In this document: positions 1 through 9,094 of the stretch, piece by piece
Layout: each line of letters begins with the position of its first letter
Numbering within the stretch: the first letter of the stretch is position 1
Assembly (NCBI GenBank): GCA_900541985.1
Contig: UQLX01000004.1
Span: 47,938-111,937 of the forward strand
Source of the DNA: an uncultured Blautia sp.
GTDB lineage: Bacteria; Bacillota; Clostridia; Lachnospirales; Lachnospiraceae
Reading direction: 5' to 3'
Length of the DNA: 64,000 nucleotides
Position numbers and translations under genes: made by a program
The notes under the pieces: generated by a model
Told to the model about the DNA's origin: nothing
Seen by the model: the letters and a program-made list of their open reading frames with translations, nothing else
Database searches by the model: none

Positions 1-91
1 ATCATGGAAGAATGAAGCAGATGGAAATATACAATGCTCACGGCAAAGAAACAACGCATAAATTCTATATTTTTCATTTTTGTTCTGTTTT

Positions 92-682
92 TTATTTTTC
101 CCACTGCTGAAACATCCCTCTCACCTGTTCAAAAGTTTTTGGCGGAAGCGGGTTTTTCACATGCGTGCCAATATGTTTTTCCATCCACACCATATTATAC
201 CATTGTTCAAATTTATAGGCACACTGATGAAATTCTGCCACAAGCCGGTACCCCATATGCTCATGGAACCGAACGCTGTCTCTGGTAAGATATTCATCCT
301 CTTTTTCCGGATAGGCGATACAGGCATTTACACTAAGCATATTCTGAGCCTTCAGAACCTGCTCCAGGGCATCATACAGAATCCGTCCCACACCCAGTTG
401 TTTTTTATCTTTTTTCACATAGATCGATGTTTCCACCGACCACGCGTAGGCAGCTCTTGGATGAAGCGGTCCCGCATAAACATAGCCCAGGATTTCTCCG
501 TTCTTTACCGCCATTAAATACGGATATTTTTCCAGAGTATGAGATATCCTCTGTGCAAATTCCTCAACTGAAGGTACGATATATTCAAAAGTCACTGCTG
601 TTTCTCTGATATATGGGGCATAAATTCCCAGAAGCAGCTCCGCATCTGACGGAGATGCTATTTTGATTTTTATTTCATTCAT
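92..682 (-). CDS. GNAT family N-acetyltransferase (phosphinothricin acetyltransferase-like)
   Basis: 196-residue acetyltransferase of the GNAT fold, closest in style to the phosphinothricin/methionine-sulfoximine acetyltransferase group: it opens with an IKIASPSDAELLLGIYAPYI-type strand-helix start and has an acetyl-CoA loop around QLGVGRILYDAL (about residue 105) and a late FHEHMGYRLVAEFHQ motif. The start at 682 is preferred over an upstream in-frame ATG at 772 because AAAAGGTAA sits just before it and the upstream part would run through the terminator of the neighbouring gene. The substrate cannot be told from sequence; these enzymes acetylate amines or amino-acid analogues in the cytosol. 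Confidence 0.85.
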   Translation of the reverse strand: MNEIKIKIASPSDAELLLGIYAPYIRETAVTFEYIVPSVEEFAQRISHTLEKYPYLMAVKNGEILGYVYAGPLHPRAAYAWSVETSIYVKKDKKQLGVGRILYDALEQVLKAQNMLSVNACIAYPEKEDEYLTRDSVRFHEHMGYRLVAEFHQCAYKFEQWYNMVWMEKHIGTHVKNPLPPKTFEQVRGMFQQWEK

Positions 683-740
683 TTTTGTTACCTTTTTAAT
701 CAGAAGATATTCTTTTTTAACCCAGTCACAGTTCTCCTCA

Positions 741-773
741 AGTAAAAAGTGGAGAAGATTTCTCTTCTCCACT
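741..773 (-). terminator. Rho-independent terminator after the GGGtGRT gene
   Basis: Perfect 10-bp stem AGTGGAGAAG/CTTCTCCACT with a 6-nt loop followed by a T run on the minus strand, 20 nt after the stop codon at 793. It ends the NifU-like/GGGtGRT unit. Confidence 0.9.
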
Positions 774-792
774 AAGCTTTAATAAAACTGTA

Positions 793-1803
793 TTAGAACT
801 TGCCTTCTTTAGCGGCTTCTTCGATGCTTACTGCAACAGCTACAGTCATTCCAACCATCGGGTTATTACCTGCACCGATCAGACCCATCATCTCAACGTG
901 AGCCGGTACGGAAGAAGAACCTGCAAACTGAGCGTCAGAATGCATACGTCCAAGTGTATCTGTCATACCGTAGGAAGCAGGACCTGCTGCCATGTTGTCC
1001 GGATGAAGGGTACGTCCTGTACCACCGCCGGATGCAACGGAGAAGTATTTTTTGCCTTTTTCGATGCACTCTTTTTTGTATGTTCCTGCAACCGGATGCT
1101 GGAAACGTGTCGGGTTTGTAGAGTTACCTGTGATAGAAACGTCTACACCCTCTTTCCACATGATTGCAACACCTTCCGGAACACTGTTTGCACCGTAGCA
1201 GTTAACCTTTGCACGAAGTCCCTCAGAGTAGGATTTGCGGAACACTTCCTTAACTTCGTTTGTATATGGATCATACTCTGTCTCAACATATGTAAATCCA
1301 TTGATTCTTGCGATGATCTGAGCTGCGTCTTTTCCAAGACCGTTCAGGATAACGCGAAGTGGTTTCTGACGAACTTTATTTGCTTTTTCAGCGATACCGA
1401 TTGCACCTTCTGCTGCTGCGAAGGACTCATGACCTGCCAGGAATGCAAAGCACTCTGTCTCTTCTTCCAGAAGCATTTTGCCAAGGTTACCATGACCAAG
1501 ACCTACTTTACGTGTATCTGCAACGGATCCCGGAATACAGAAAGCCTGAAGACCTTCTCCGATAGCTGCTGCTGCATCTGCGGCTCTTCTGCAGCCTTTT
1601 TTGATTGCGATTGCTGCACCTACGATATAAGCCCAGCAGGCATTCTCAAAACAGATCGGCTGGATGCCTTTGATCTGATCGTAAACGTTCAGACCTGCAT
1701 CTTTAGTGATTTTTTCTGCTTCTTCGAGGGAAGCAATTCCATAACTGTTTAAAACAGAATTGATCTTGTCAATTCGTCTCTCGTATGATTCAAATAAAGC
1801 CAT
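793..1803 (-). CDS. GGGtGRT family protein
   Basis: 336-residue cytosolic protein carrying the family's name-giving motif SGGGTGRTLHPDN at about residue 260, followed by a glycine-rich C-terminus. I match it to the GGGtGRT protein family, which has no established biochemical role. It lies 37 bp downstream of the NifU-like gene on the same strand and ends at a strong terminator, so the two form a compact two-gene unit. The link to an Fe-S scaffold suggests a job in iron-sulfur or related metal chemistry, but that is inference. Ribosome binding site AGGAGGAAAAG precedes the ATG at 1803. Confidence 0.85.
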   Translation of the reverse strand: MALFESYERRIDKINSVLNSYGIASLEEAEKITKDAGLNVYDQIKGIQPICFENACWAYIVGAAIAIKKGCRRAADAAAAIGEGLQAFCIPGSVADTRKVGLGHGNLGKMLLEEETECFAFLAGHESFAAAEGAIGIAEKANKVRQKPLRVILNGLGKDAAQIIARINGFTYVETEYDPYTNEVKEVFRKSYSEGLRAKVNCYGANSVPEGVAIMWKEGVDVSITGNSTNPTRFQHPVAGTYKKECIEKGKKYFSVASGGGTGRTLHPDNMAAGPASYGMTDTLGRMHSDAQFAGSSSVPAHVEMMGLIGAGNNPMVGMTVAVAVSIEEAAKEGKF

Positions 1804-1840
1804 TTACTTTTCCTCCTGATTTTTTCATCTAATAAATAAA

Positions 1841-2533
1841 TTATTCTTTTCTTGGGTCGATGATCTTAACTGCATCGTCAACACGGCCATACTGGCCTTT
1901 TGCTTTTTCCCATGCAGTATTCGGGTCATCACCCTTTTTGATGAAATCAGTCATTTTGCCAAGGCTTACGAACTGATATCCGATGATCTCATCATCCTCA
2001 TCAAGAGCGATACCTGTTACATAGCCCTCTGCCATTTCCAGATAACGAGGTCCTTTTTTCAGAGTTCCGTACATTGTACCAACCTGAGAGCGAAGTCCCT
2101 TTCCAAGGTCCTCAAGTCCTGCTCCGATCGGAAGTCCGTCCTCAGAGAATGCAGACTGGGAACGTCCGTAAACAATCTGAAGGAACAGTTCTCTCATAGC
2201 TGTGTTGATCGCGTCACAAACAAGGTCTGTGTTCAGCGCTTCCAGTACAGTACGGCCCGGAAGGATTTCAGAAGCCATAGCTGCGGAATGAGTCATACCG
2301 GAACATCCGATTGTCTCTACCAGTGCTTCCTGGATGATACCCTCTTTTACATTCAGAGTCAGCTTACATGCGCCCTGCTGCGGTGCACACCAGCCGACAC
2401 CATGTGTCAGACCGGAAATGTCTTTTACTTCTTTTGCCTGTACCCATTTTGCTTCTTCCGGGATAGGAGCAGCTCCATGATGAACGCCCTGTGCCACTGG
2501 ACACATTTCTTCTACTTCGCGTGAATAAATCAT
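1841..2533 (-). CDS. NifU/IscU-like iron-sulfur cluster scaffold protein
   Basis: 230 residues with a NifU/IscU N-terminal-type fold: GWCAPQQGACKLTLNV near residue 48, ETIGCSGMTHSAAMASE near residue 75 and a later helix-rich region. Conserved cysteines in the first two motifs fit cluster or metal binding. It is longer than housekeeping IscU/SufU (about 130-150 aa) and has a C-terminal extension of about 90 residues. It is first in a two-gene unit with the GGGtGRT gene. GAAAGGAG lies before the start at 2533. A housekeeping role in the SUF pathway is unlikely because no sufS/sufBCD genes are nearby. Confidence 0.8.
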   Translation of the reverse strand: MIYSREVEEMCPVAQGVHHGAAPIPEEAKWVQAKEVKDISGLTHGVGWCAPQQGACKLTLNVKEGIIQEALVETIGCSGMTHSAAMASEILPGRTVLEALNTDLVCDAINTAMRELFLQIVYGRSQSAFSEDGLPIGAGLEDLGKGLRSQVGTMYGTLKKGPRYLEMAEGYVTGIALDEDDEIIGYQFVSLGKMTDFIKKGDDPNTAWEKAKGQYGRVDDAVKIIDPRKE

Positions 2534-2571
2534 TGTAAAACTCCTTTCAAGTGTAGATTTACTTTAATGCT

Positions 2572-2588
2572 GTTAAGTCTCCCTTAAC
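2572..2588. promoter_or_regulatory. Palindrome upstream of the NifU-like gene
   Basis: Perfect inverted repeat GTTAAG-TCTCC-CTTAAC lying 39-55 bp upstream of the NifU-like start codon, in the intergenic gap shared with divergent traX. Upstream on the minus strand is a possible -35 (TTGACT) with a weak -10. Position and symmetry suit an operator or a short leader hairpin; no regulator can be named. Confidence 0.35.
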
Positions 2589-2765
2589 AACCTTACAATA
2601 TTTTCTCATAAAAACGTCCAATAGTCCAGTCAAATTTTGTAAAAAAATATGAGGATTTCCTGTCAATTCTTATAATTTAAAACAGTATCTGTCAAAACCT
2701 GCTCTGGAATCTGTTCTGATAATATGATAAACTGAATAAAAAATCTTACCTGTAAGGAGAATTTT

Positions 2766-3515
2766 ATGACCAGAAATCCTACTGCCGCGTCTCTTCCACC
2801 ATCCTTTCTGCCTGACCGTTTCCAGATTCTCAGCGGAAGCTCCCTTAAACTGCTGGCTGTGCTTACCATGCTGATCGACCACAGCGCCTGCATCCTTTTA
2901 AGCCTGTATGCCCCGGCCCTTACCCCTCTCTTCCAGATAAACGGGGTTTCTTTCAGTGCTTACCGGATCTGCCGTGATATCGGGCGAATTGCTTTTCCAA
3001 TTTACTGTTTTCTCCTGATTGAAGGTTTCCTCCATACCAGAAGCCGGAAAAAATACGGAAGCAATCTTCTGCTCTTTGCTCTGATCTCTGAAATCCCGTG
3101 GAATTTCATGTTTGCAGATACCTGGATATATGAAAAGCAGAATGTATTTTTTACTCTCTTTCTGGGCTATCTGGGTTTCTGTGCACTGGAGTATTTCCAG
3201 ACCAGAGTCGGAATGCAGTTCCTCTCCATCTTCGGACTTCTTGCAGTTTCTGTTTTTCTGAAAGCAGACTATGGCTGGAAGGGTTATATATTTCTTCTGA
3301 TCATGTATCTTCTGCGCAATGAAAAAGCTCCCCAGGCAATCATAGGGAGCTGTTGGCTTGCTTATGAGTGGAAGGCATGCTTCGCCTTCCTTCCAATTAA
3401 TATGTATAACGGACAGCGGGGCTTTATCCGCGGAAAAGCTGCCAAATACTTCTTTTATGCCTTTTACCCGCTGCATATCGTCGTTCTTGTCATTCTGCGC
3501 AGGATACTGTTCTGA
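2766..3515 (+). CDS. TraX family membrane protein
   Basis: 249-residue integral membrane protein of the TraX family: a short soluble N-terminus, then SLKLLAVLTMLIDHSACILL at about residue 24, several hydrophobic helices, and a closing YAFYPLHIVVLVIL segment typical of the family. TraX was named for N-acetylation of F pilin, but chromosomal Firmicute copies stand alone, as here, and their substrate is unknown. AAGGAGAATTTT precedes the ATG. It is transcribed divergently from the NifU-like gene. Confidence 0.85.
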   Translation: MTRNPTAASLPPSFLPDRFQILSGSSLKLLAVLTMLIDHSACILLSLYAPALTPLFQINGVSFSAYRICRDIGRIAFPIYCFLLIEGFLHTRSRKKYGSNLLLFALISEIPWNFMFADTWIYEKQNVFFTLFLGYLGFCALEYFQTRVGMQFLSIFGLLAVSVFLKADYGWKGYIFLLIMYLLRNEKAPQAIIGSCWLAYEWKACFAFLPINMYNGQRGFIRGKAAKYFFYAFYPLHIVVLVILRRILF

Positions 3516-3517
3516 CA

Positions 3518-3740
3518 TTACCAGGGCAGATACTCTCCGCTGGATTCATCAAAGTAATACCAGCCCTGCTCCGGAATCTCTTCTGTCTGATTGTTCCCTG
3601 AGCCGGAAGAGGAACTTCCTCCATTATTGTTTCCGGTCTGTGGCTTTACGGTTGGGGTTGGCTTTTTCGCCGCCTGTGTGGGAGTTACTTTCCCCTGGCG
3701 TTACTGCACATGCAAAAAACAGAACTGCCTTTTTCATCAT
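3518..3740 (-). pseudogene. Small lipoprotein gene with a one-base frameshift
   Basis: From the ATG at 3740 (AAAGGAG ahead of it) the reading frame gives a short lipoprotein signal, MMKKAVLFFACAV, with lipobox FFAC, but then runs out of frame. Shifting by one base at the G4 run (C4 on the plus strand, 3692-3695) yields about 73 residues: a Thr/Pro/Lys-rich linker, an Asn/Gly/Ser-rich stretch and the end EQGWYYFDESSGEYLPW. The span of 223 nt is not a multiple of three. Deleting one G restores a full protein, so this is a real slip or an assembly error. Secreted and membrane-anchored if expressed; function unknown. Confidence 0.65.
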
Positions 3741-3815
3741 ACGAATCTCTCCTTTAAATAATTTATAAAAGGATTATATTACGGCAATTCTGTTTCTCTA
3801 TAATTTTTATTTTAC

Positions 3816-4484
3816 TTATTTCTTGGAAACCACTTCATTTTTATTTTTGTAAATACTGTCTGCAGGAACACAGCCTCTGACAGAAGAAAGAGGATAAATG
3901 TTGCTGTTTCTTCCGATCACGGTACCTGGATTCAGTACGGAACCGCATCCCACCTCTACATGGTCTCCCAGCATGGCCCCGAATTTCTTAAGTCCTGTCT
4001 CGATTTTTTCTTCTCCGTCTTTTACAACAACAGGCTGCTTATCTGATTTCACGTTGGAACAGATGGAGCCGGCTCCCATATGGGATCTGTATCCCAGAAC
4101 CGCATCTCCCACATAATTGTAATGGGGAACCTGTACACAGTTAAAAATCACTACATTTTTCAGTTCTGTGGAGTTTCCTACCACGCAGCCTTCGCCCACG
4201 ATCGCATTTCCACGGATAAAAGCACAGTGACGTACTTCTGTATCCTTTCCAATGATCGCCGGACCGTTTATACAGGCAGTCGGCGCTATTTTTGCAGATT
4301 TGGCAATCCAGATATCGCCCTCTTTGTATTCATATTCCTCAGGATCCAGTGTTTTTCCCAGCTTCAGAATAAAATCTTTGATCTCCGGAAGTACTTCCCA
4401 GGGGTACGTCTTGTCTTCAAAAAGTTCTGACGCAATGGTTTCCTTAAGATCCAAAAGCCTTTCAATCGTAAAATCCTTCATCAT
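3816..4484 (-). CDS. Left-handed beta-helix (hexapeptide repeat) acyltransferase-like protein
   Basis: 222 residues; after an alpha-helical N-terminus of about 60 residues come repeated hexapeptides (IAKSAKIAPTACINGPAIIG, VRHCAFIRGNAIVG, VGNSTELKNVVIFN, GAMLGDHVEVGCGSVLNPGTVIG) that build a left-handed parallel beta-helix. Relatives are annotated as UDP-GlcNAc pyrophosphorylase-like or acyltransferases; there is no nucleotidyltransferase domain here, so only the acyltransferase-type half is present. The acceptor is unknown. Its ribosome binding site (GAGGAGG) overlaps the last codons of topB, so it is likely cotranscribed. Confidence 0.75.
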   Translation of the reverse strand: MMKDFTIERLLDLKETIASELFEDKTYPWEVLPEIKDFILKLGKTLDPEEYEYKEGDIWIAKSAKIAPTACINGPAIIGKDTEVRHCAFIRGNAIVGEGCVVGNSTELKNVVIFNCVQVPHYNYVGDAVLGYRSHMGAGSICSNVKSDKQPVVVKDGEEKIETGLKKFGAMLGDHVEVGCGSVLNPGTVIGRNSNIYPLSSVRGCVPADSIYKNKNEVVSKK

Positions 4485-4486
4485 CC

Positions 4487-6523
4487 TTATTTTCCTCCTC
4501 GTTTTGAAGCTGCAGGCTTCTTATAATTTTCTGCGGCGGCATCAAAAAACTGCCTGAGCGCATACTGATAGTTGCTGTTTTCCACCTGCGCTGTCCGCAC
4601 TCTTACAAAATGCTCCAGCTTATCCATATACTCCTGAGACGTGATACTTCCTTCTGCCACATAAGTCAGACCTTTTTCCCAGCTTGCGGTAAGCTCCGGA
4701 TTTAAAAGCTGACGGATGGAACAATTGACCACGTCGAAGATCATTTCTCCCAGAAGCGTCGGTGTGATAACCTGTGTTTTTTTGTTCAGAGAAAGGTACT
4801 TGATCGTAAACAGTTTTTTCAGAATCTCTGCTCTGGTAGCGCTGGTACCAATGCCGCTTCCCTTGATCTGCGCTCTCAGTTCCTCGTCCTCGATCAGCTG
4901 TCCTGCATTTTCCATTGCCAGGATCATGGAACCGGAATTGTAACGCTTCGGGGGAGAGGTTTCTCCCTCCTTGATATTCAGGGAATCCACAGAAAGTATA
5001 TCACCCTTTTTCAGCTTCTGCAATGCTGCAAGAAGAATCTCATTGCAGGAGCTGTTTTCTTCTTCCTCGGTATCTGTATTTTTCTCAGATGCCTTTCGGG
5101 CTGCAAAAGAGTTGGAAGCGATCTTCAGATAGCCTTCACTCTGCAGTACACGAAACGAAGAAAAGAAAGCCTCATTTCCCATCATGGTTGTCAGGTTGAC
5201 TTTCTGATACACTGCCGGAGGATAAAAAATACACAGAAAACGGCGCACGATAGTCTCATAGACTCTCTGAGATGTCTGAGACAGGGTATTCAGTACATTC
5301 AGTCCCTGTCCGGTAGGAATGATGGCATAATGATCCGTAATCTGCTTATCGTTGACATACCTGGTCTTTGCGATGTTTTTGTAGGATCCCATTTCCAGGA
5401 CTTCGTCTGCCACACCATTGATCTGTGGATAACGCCGTAATCCGGAAATATTTTTATAAATTTCCTTTGCCACAGCTGTGGATAATACTCTTGCATCTGT
5501 TCTCGGATAAGTAACAAGCTTTTTTTCATAAAGCTCCTGCACAACCCGGAGAGTTTCGTCCGGACTGATCTTGAACAGCTTGGAGCAGACGTTCTGAAGC
5601 TCTGCAAGGTTAAAAAGAAGAGGGGGATTTTTATTTTCTTTTTTTCGTTCCACCTTTTCCACACGACAGGACAGCGGCTGTTCCTGACTCAGGAATCCGA
5701 TCAGCTCCTGTGCATGTTTTTTTTCTTTAAATCCGTTTTCTTTATACAGATAAGGAGACTGAAAATACCGGCTCCCCTCTGCCGCTCTCCATTCTCCGTC
5801 AAAATGTTCCCCTTCCAGAGAAATGCTGCTCAGCACCCGGTAAAAAGGAGTTTTTACAAAAGAGCGTATCTCCCGTTCTCTTCGGACAACCATTCCCAGA
5901 ACACAGGTCATGACACGCCCTACGGAAATAGCCTGATATTTTGTTTTCAGGTAATTAGATACGCTGTTTCCATACCGGAGCGTCAGCACTCTGGAGAAAT
6001 TGATCCCCATAAGATAATCTTCTTTTGCCCGCAGGTATGCCGAAGCAGAAAGATTGTCGTATTCTGATATATCTTTTGCTTCCCGTATCCCTCTTAAGAT
6101 CTCCTCCTCTGTCTGGGAGTCGATCCAAACCCTTTTCTGTTTTTTATCATGAACGCCTGCCATCTGTGCGACCAGACGGTAGATATATTCTCCTTCCCGT
6201 CCGGAGTCGGTGCATACATAGATCGTATCCACATCCGGGCGGTTCAGAAGTCCCTTTACAATATGAAACTGTTTCTGGACAGAGGGGATCACCTCATATT
6301 TAAATTCACGCGGCAAAAAAGGCAGGGTATCAAAACTCCACCTTTTGTACCTGATATCATATTTTTCAGGATAGCTCATAGTGACCAGGTGTCCCACACA
6401 CCAGGTCACTACAGAATCTTCTGATTCCAGATAGCCATCCTTTCTCTGTCCGTTGATCTTCAGAGCTTTTGCAAACTCCTGCGCCACACTTGGCTTCTCT
6501 GCTATGTATAAAGCTTTTCCCAT
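4487..6523 (-). CDS. topB: DNA topoisomerase III (type IA)
   Basis: 678-residue type IA topoisomerase that relaxes and decatenates DNA through a transient 5'-phosphotyrosine link. It starts with the TOPRIM signature ALYIAEKPSVAQEFAKAL; TVYVCTDSGREGEYIY-like metal-binding acidic residues follow at about residue 100, and the catalytic tyrosine lies in KLVTYPRTDARVL at about residue 305. No C-terminal zinc fingers are seen; the protein ends in a basic tail (KPAASKRGGK). The start at 6523 begins the conserved TOPRIM sequence; longer in-frame starts run into the transporter gene. Its ATG overlaps the stop codon of the upstream formate channel gene by one base (TAATG), so translation is probably coupled. 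Confidence 0.95.
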   Translation of the reverse strand: MGKALYIAEKPSVAQEFAKALKINGQRKDGYLESEDSVVTWCVGHLVTMSYPEKYDIRYKRWSFDTLPFLPREFKYEVIPSVQKQFHIVKGLLNRPDVDTIYVCTDSGREGEYIYRLVAQMAGVHDKKQKRVWIDSQTEEEILRGIREAKDISEYDNLSASAYLRAKEDYLMGINFSRVLTLRYGNSVSNYLKTKYQAISVGRVMTCVLGMVVRREREIRSFVKTPFYRVLSSISLEGEHFDGEWRAAEGSRYFQSPYLYKENGFKEKKHAQELIGFLSQEQPLSCRVEKVERKKENKNPPLLFNLAELQNVCSKLFKISPDETLRVVQELYEKKLVTYPRTDARVLSTAVAKEIYKNISGLRRYPQINGVADEVLEMGSYKNIAKTRYVNDKQITDHYAIIPTGQGLNVLNTLSQTSQRVYETIVRRFLCIFYPPAVYQKVNLTTMMGNEAFFSSFRVLQSEGYLKIASNSFAARKASEKNTDTEEEENSSCNEILLAALQKLKKGDILSVDSLNIKEGETSPPKRYNSGSMILAMENAGQLIEDEELRAQIKGSGIGTSATRAEILKKLFTIKYLSLNKKTQVITPTLLGEMIFDVVNCSIRQLLNPELTASWEKGLTYVAEGSITSQEYMDKLEHFVRVRTAQVENSNYQYALRQFFDAAAENYKKPAASKRGGK

Positions 6524-7281
6524 TACTGATCTGCACTCATCCTTTTCAGCGGCCATGCAAGAAGAACTGCACCGCCTAACATATTTCCGATGGTGACCAC
6601 CAGCATACTTTTCAACATGGCAGTCAGGGAAATTCCAGGCGCTGCACATACCGCTACAGTAAAGATACCCATATTGGCGATGCAGTGTTCAAATCCACTG
6701 ACTACAAATCCGGAAATGCACATGATGATCATCAGGATCTTTGCCGTCTCACTTTTCAGCTTAATTCCGCAAAGTACACCGAGACATACAAAGAAGTTAC
6801 ATAAAATTGCGCGGAAAAACATTTCACTGACCGGAATCGAAAGCTTGGCTCCAATAAAACCGGCAAAATAATCTTTTGTTCCTGCTGCTCCCGCCCATAC
6901 AAAGATCAGGGAAAGGATCACGCAGCCCACAAAATTGCCAATATAGCTTATGAGCCATACTTTTCCCGCATCTTTCCAGGAGACCTTTTTATCATAGGCT
7001 CCAAATGCCATGACCAGATTGTTTCCGGTAAACAGTTCCCCACCCACAAGAGAGATCAGAAGAACTGCAATGGCAAACACCACTGCTCCCAGAAATTTCC
7101 CCCATGCCGGTTCCTCTGCCGCAGAAAAAATATTTCCCACAACATTGGAAAAGATCATAGCAGCAACGATGAAAAACCCGGCCATTACCGCTCTCATAAA
7201 GTATTTCCCAAAATCATTTTTTAATAGTCTTGCTTTTGCAGCTGCCGCCCCCGACAGCTTTTGCACATCTTCAAAATTCAT
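6523..7281 (-). CDS. Formate/nitrite transporter family protein
   Basis: 252 residues with about six membrane helices and the FNT-family signatures GELFTGNNLVMAFG (about residue 80) and ILCNFFVCLGVLCG (about residue 160). FNT proteins form pentameric channels for formate, nitrite or hydrosulfide. A formate role is favoured because fdhD, the Sec machinery and a formate dehydrogenase/hydrogenase operon lie within 16 kb and no nitrite reductase is visible; this is inference. It is directly upstream of topB with a one-base overlap. Confidence 0.9.
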   Translation of the reverse strand: MNFEDVQKLSGAAAAKARLLKNDFGKYFMRAVMAGFFIVAAMIFSNVVGNIFSAAEEPAWGKFLGAVVFAIAVLLISLVGGELFTGNNLVMAFGAYDKKVSWKDAGKVWLISYIGNFVGCVILSLIFVWAGAAGTKDYFAGFIGAKLSIPVSEMFFRAILCNFFVCLGVLCGIKLKSETAKILMIIMCISGFVVSGFEHCIANMGIFTVAVCAAPGISLTAMLKSMLVVTIGNMLGGAVLLAWPLKRMSADQ

Positions 7282-7323
7282 CTGTACACACCCCTTTTGA
7301 TCATTTTTTCTCTTTTCTCTCTT

Positions 7324-8863
7324 TCAGCAAAGAAGACCCAGCCCGGTTCCCTCTACCTTTGTCACCCGGTCACTTCGGATAAACGGTTCAAAAAGATGGC
7401 TCATAAACTTTTCAGTCATTCCGATCCCGGTATCCTGAATGGTAAAACGATATCTGACATGATGTTTTTCTCTTGGCTCAAGTTCTTCCGTACGAAACAG
7501 AACTGTTCCGCCTTCCATCGTAAACTTAAGGGCATTGCTCAGAAGATTAATCAGGATCTGTTTGATCCTCAGCGCATCTCCATAAAATCTTGCGTGTTCA
7601 AAATCATCTGTCTCTATCTGAAAATGCAGCCCTGCATTATCTGCCGGTGAAGTCATGATAGAAGAAATATGATCCACAAGTTCTTCGATCCGGATCATCT
7701 GATGGTTCAGGTGAATCTTTGACTGCTCGATCTGACTCATATCCAGAATATCATTGATCAGACTGAGCAGATGCTGGGAAGAAACTGAAATTTTATGAAG
7801 ATAATCTTCAATCTTATCTCTGTTGTCCAGATTTGCAAGAGCCAGTGTTGTCATTCCCACAATGGCATTCATCGGAGTACGGATGTCATGGCTCATAGAA
7901 GAAAGGACTGTCTTTCTCCTTCAGCCGCTCCATCATCCGGGAAGGCTCAAACATCTCCGCCACATATTCCTTTTGGCTCTGGATCACAGTCTTTTCGATC
8001 ACTTTTCGCCTTCTGTCTGAATTCTGTCCTTTATTTTCACTGATGTTGGATGGTCTTTTCTGTAATATCCGTAATCGTAAGGATACCTGTTGCATCTCCG
8101 GTATCCGGTGTCTCTACAAGAGTTACCTTAAACTGTACATACTTCCCAGCCTTCTGATTGGGAAGCTGTATAAAACAGGGCATCACTATTTCTTTGATTC
8201 CTTCATCAAACGCTCTCTGAGAAGGTTCGTTCAGATATTTGGAATAAAATTCCCTTCTCTCCTCCTCGTCTACGATCAGGGTTCCGATCCCGATAAAAAA
8301 TTCCTCCCTGACATCTCCAAACATTTCAAGGAGTCCGGAATCTGTATGATCTACAATCTCACATATTTTATTCTTTGTGATATTACAGTGCCCCAGGATC
8401 AGAGCATCCGGTCCCGCCATCAGATAATGCTGGTGAATCTGTTCGATATACTGCTGCCGTAACTGCTCCTGCATTTTTTTCTCTGCAGTAATATCATGGT
8501 AATCTGCATAAACCCGGGCATCACGGACAAACTTCACACAGGCAGGAGTCCCCTCCCAGTCCATTTCACGGAATCTTGCAGAAAAAAAGCGGCCATTATC
8601 TTCATATGTTACTTCCTGATGAATATCAAAAGCATCTCTTTTTTTCAGCGTGCAGAATTCACAGGGTTCCGACTTTCCATGCAGGATCTGATAACATTTT
8701 TTCCCACTCTGCTTTCTTCCTGTAAAAACCCGTTTTTCAGTTCATTCGTATATAACAGATTGTAGTTTTCTTTGTTGATCACATAAATATCATCTACTGT
8801 CTTTTCTACAATGCTCTGAAACAGCCTTTTTTCCGGAGAAATTTTCTGCAGGTCATCCGCCAT
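7324..8863 (-). pseudogene. Decayed PAS-containing sensor histidine kinase
   Basis: Start ATG 8863 with AGGGAAAGGT ahead. Pieces in different frames line up as one kinase: a PAS-like segment (VDDIYVINKENYNLLYTNE), a CYQILHG...PCEFC motif reached only after a one-base slip in an A-rich run near 8700, a second sensory segment ending ITDITEKTIQHQ near 8040, then after further shifts near 8040 and 7910 the phosphoacceptor region SSMSHDIRTPMNAIVGM, the N box (LINLLSNALKFT) and G1 box (DTGIGM). The frame stops right after EGTGLG, so the end of the ATPase domain and any receiver domain are missing. At least three shifts plus truncation mark a non-functional gene. Confidence 0.8.
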
Positions 8864-8872
8864 ACCTTTCCC

Positions 8873-9094
8873 TCAACTTTCTGTTTTAACCGTTTTATAT
8901 TTACAGATCATCTGTACATGCTTTTCATAGGATTTCTCCATTCCCCCCTGTTCCCATGCCTGACGCATTGTCTGATAGCTTGTATCTTTCAAAAACAGCA
9001 GGACAAATCTCTCAATCCGCTCCTCTTTTCTCAGCCGTTCTCTGATATCCTGATAATTTCCTGCAATCTCCCGATATAATTCTTCCAACGTCAT
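8873..9094 (-). pseudogene. Hpt-like phosphotransfer protein lacking its histidine region
   Basis: 73 residues starting MTLEELYREIAGNYQDIRERL, the usual opening of small histidine-phosphotransfer proteins in Clostridia. After GGMEKSYEK one would expect the phosphorylated His helix (an AHTLKG-type motif), but the sequence jumps to HVQMICKYKTVKTES and stops. This looks like an internal deletion that joined the ends of the domain. GGAGGAAC lies before the ATG. It sits between the broken kinase and the broken response regulator, so it belonged to the same phosphorelay. Confidence 0.55.

Noticed and set aside
898..1752. 284-codon Cys-rich plus-strand frame
   Set aside because: Antisense of the GGGtGRT gene; cysteines come from reversed Gly/Ala codons.
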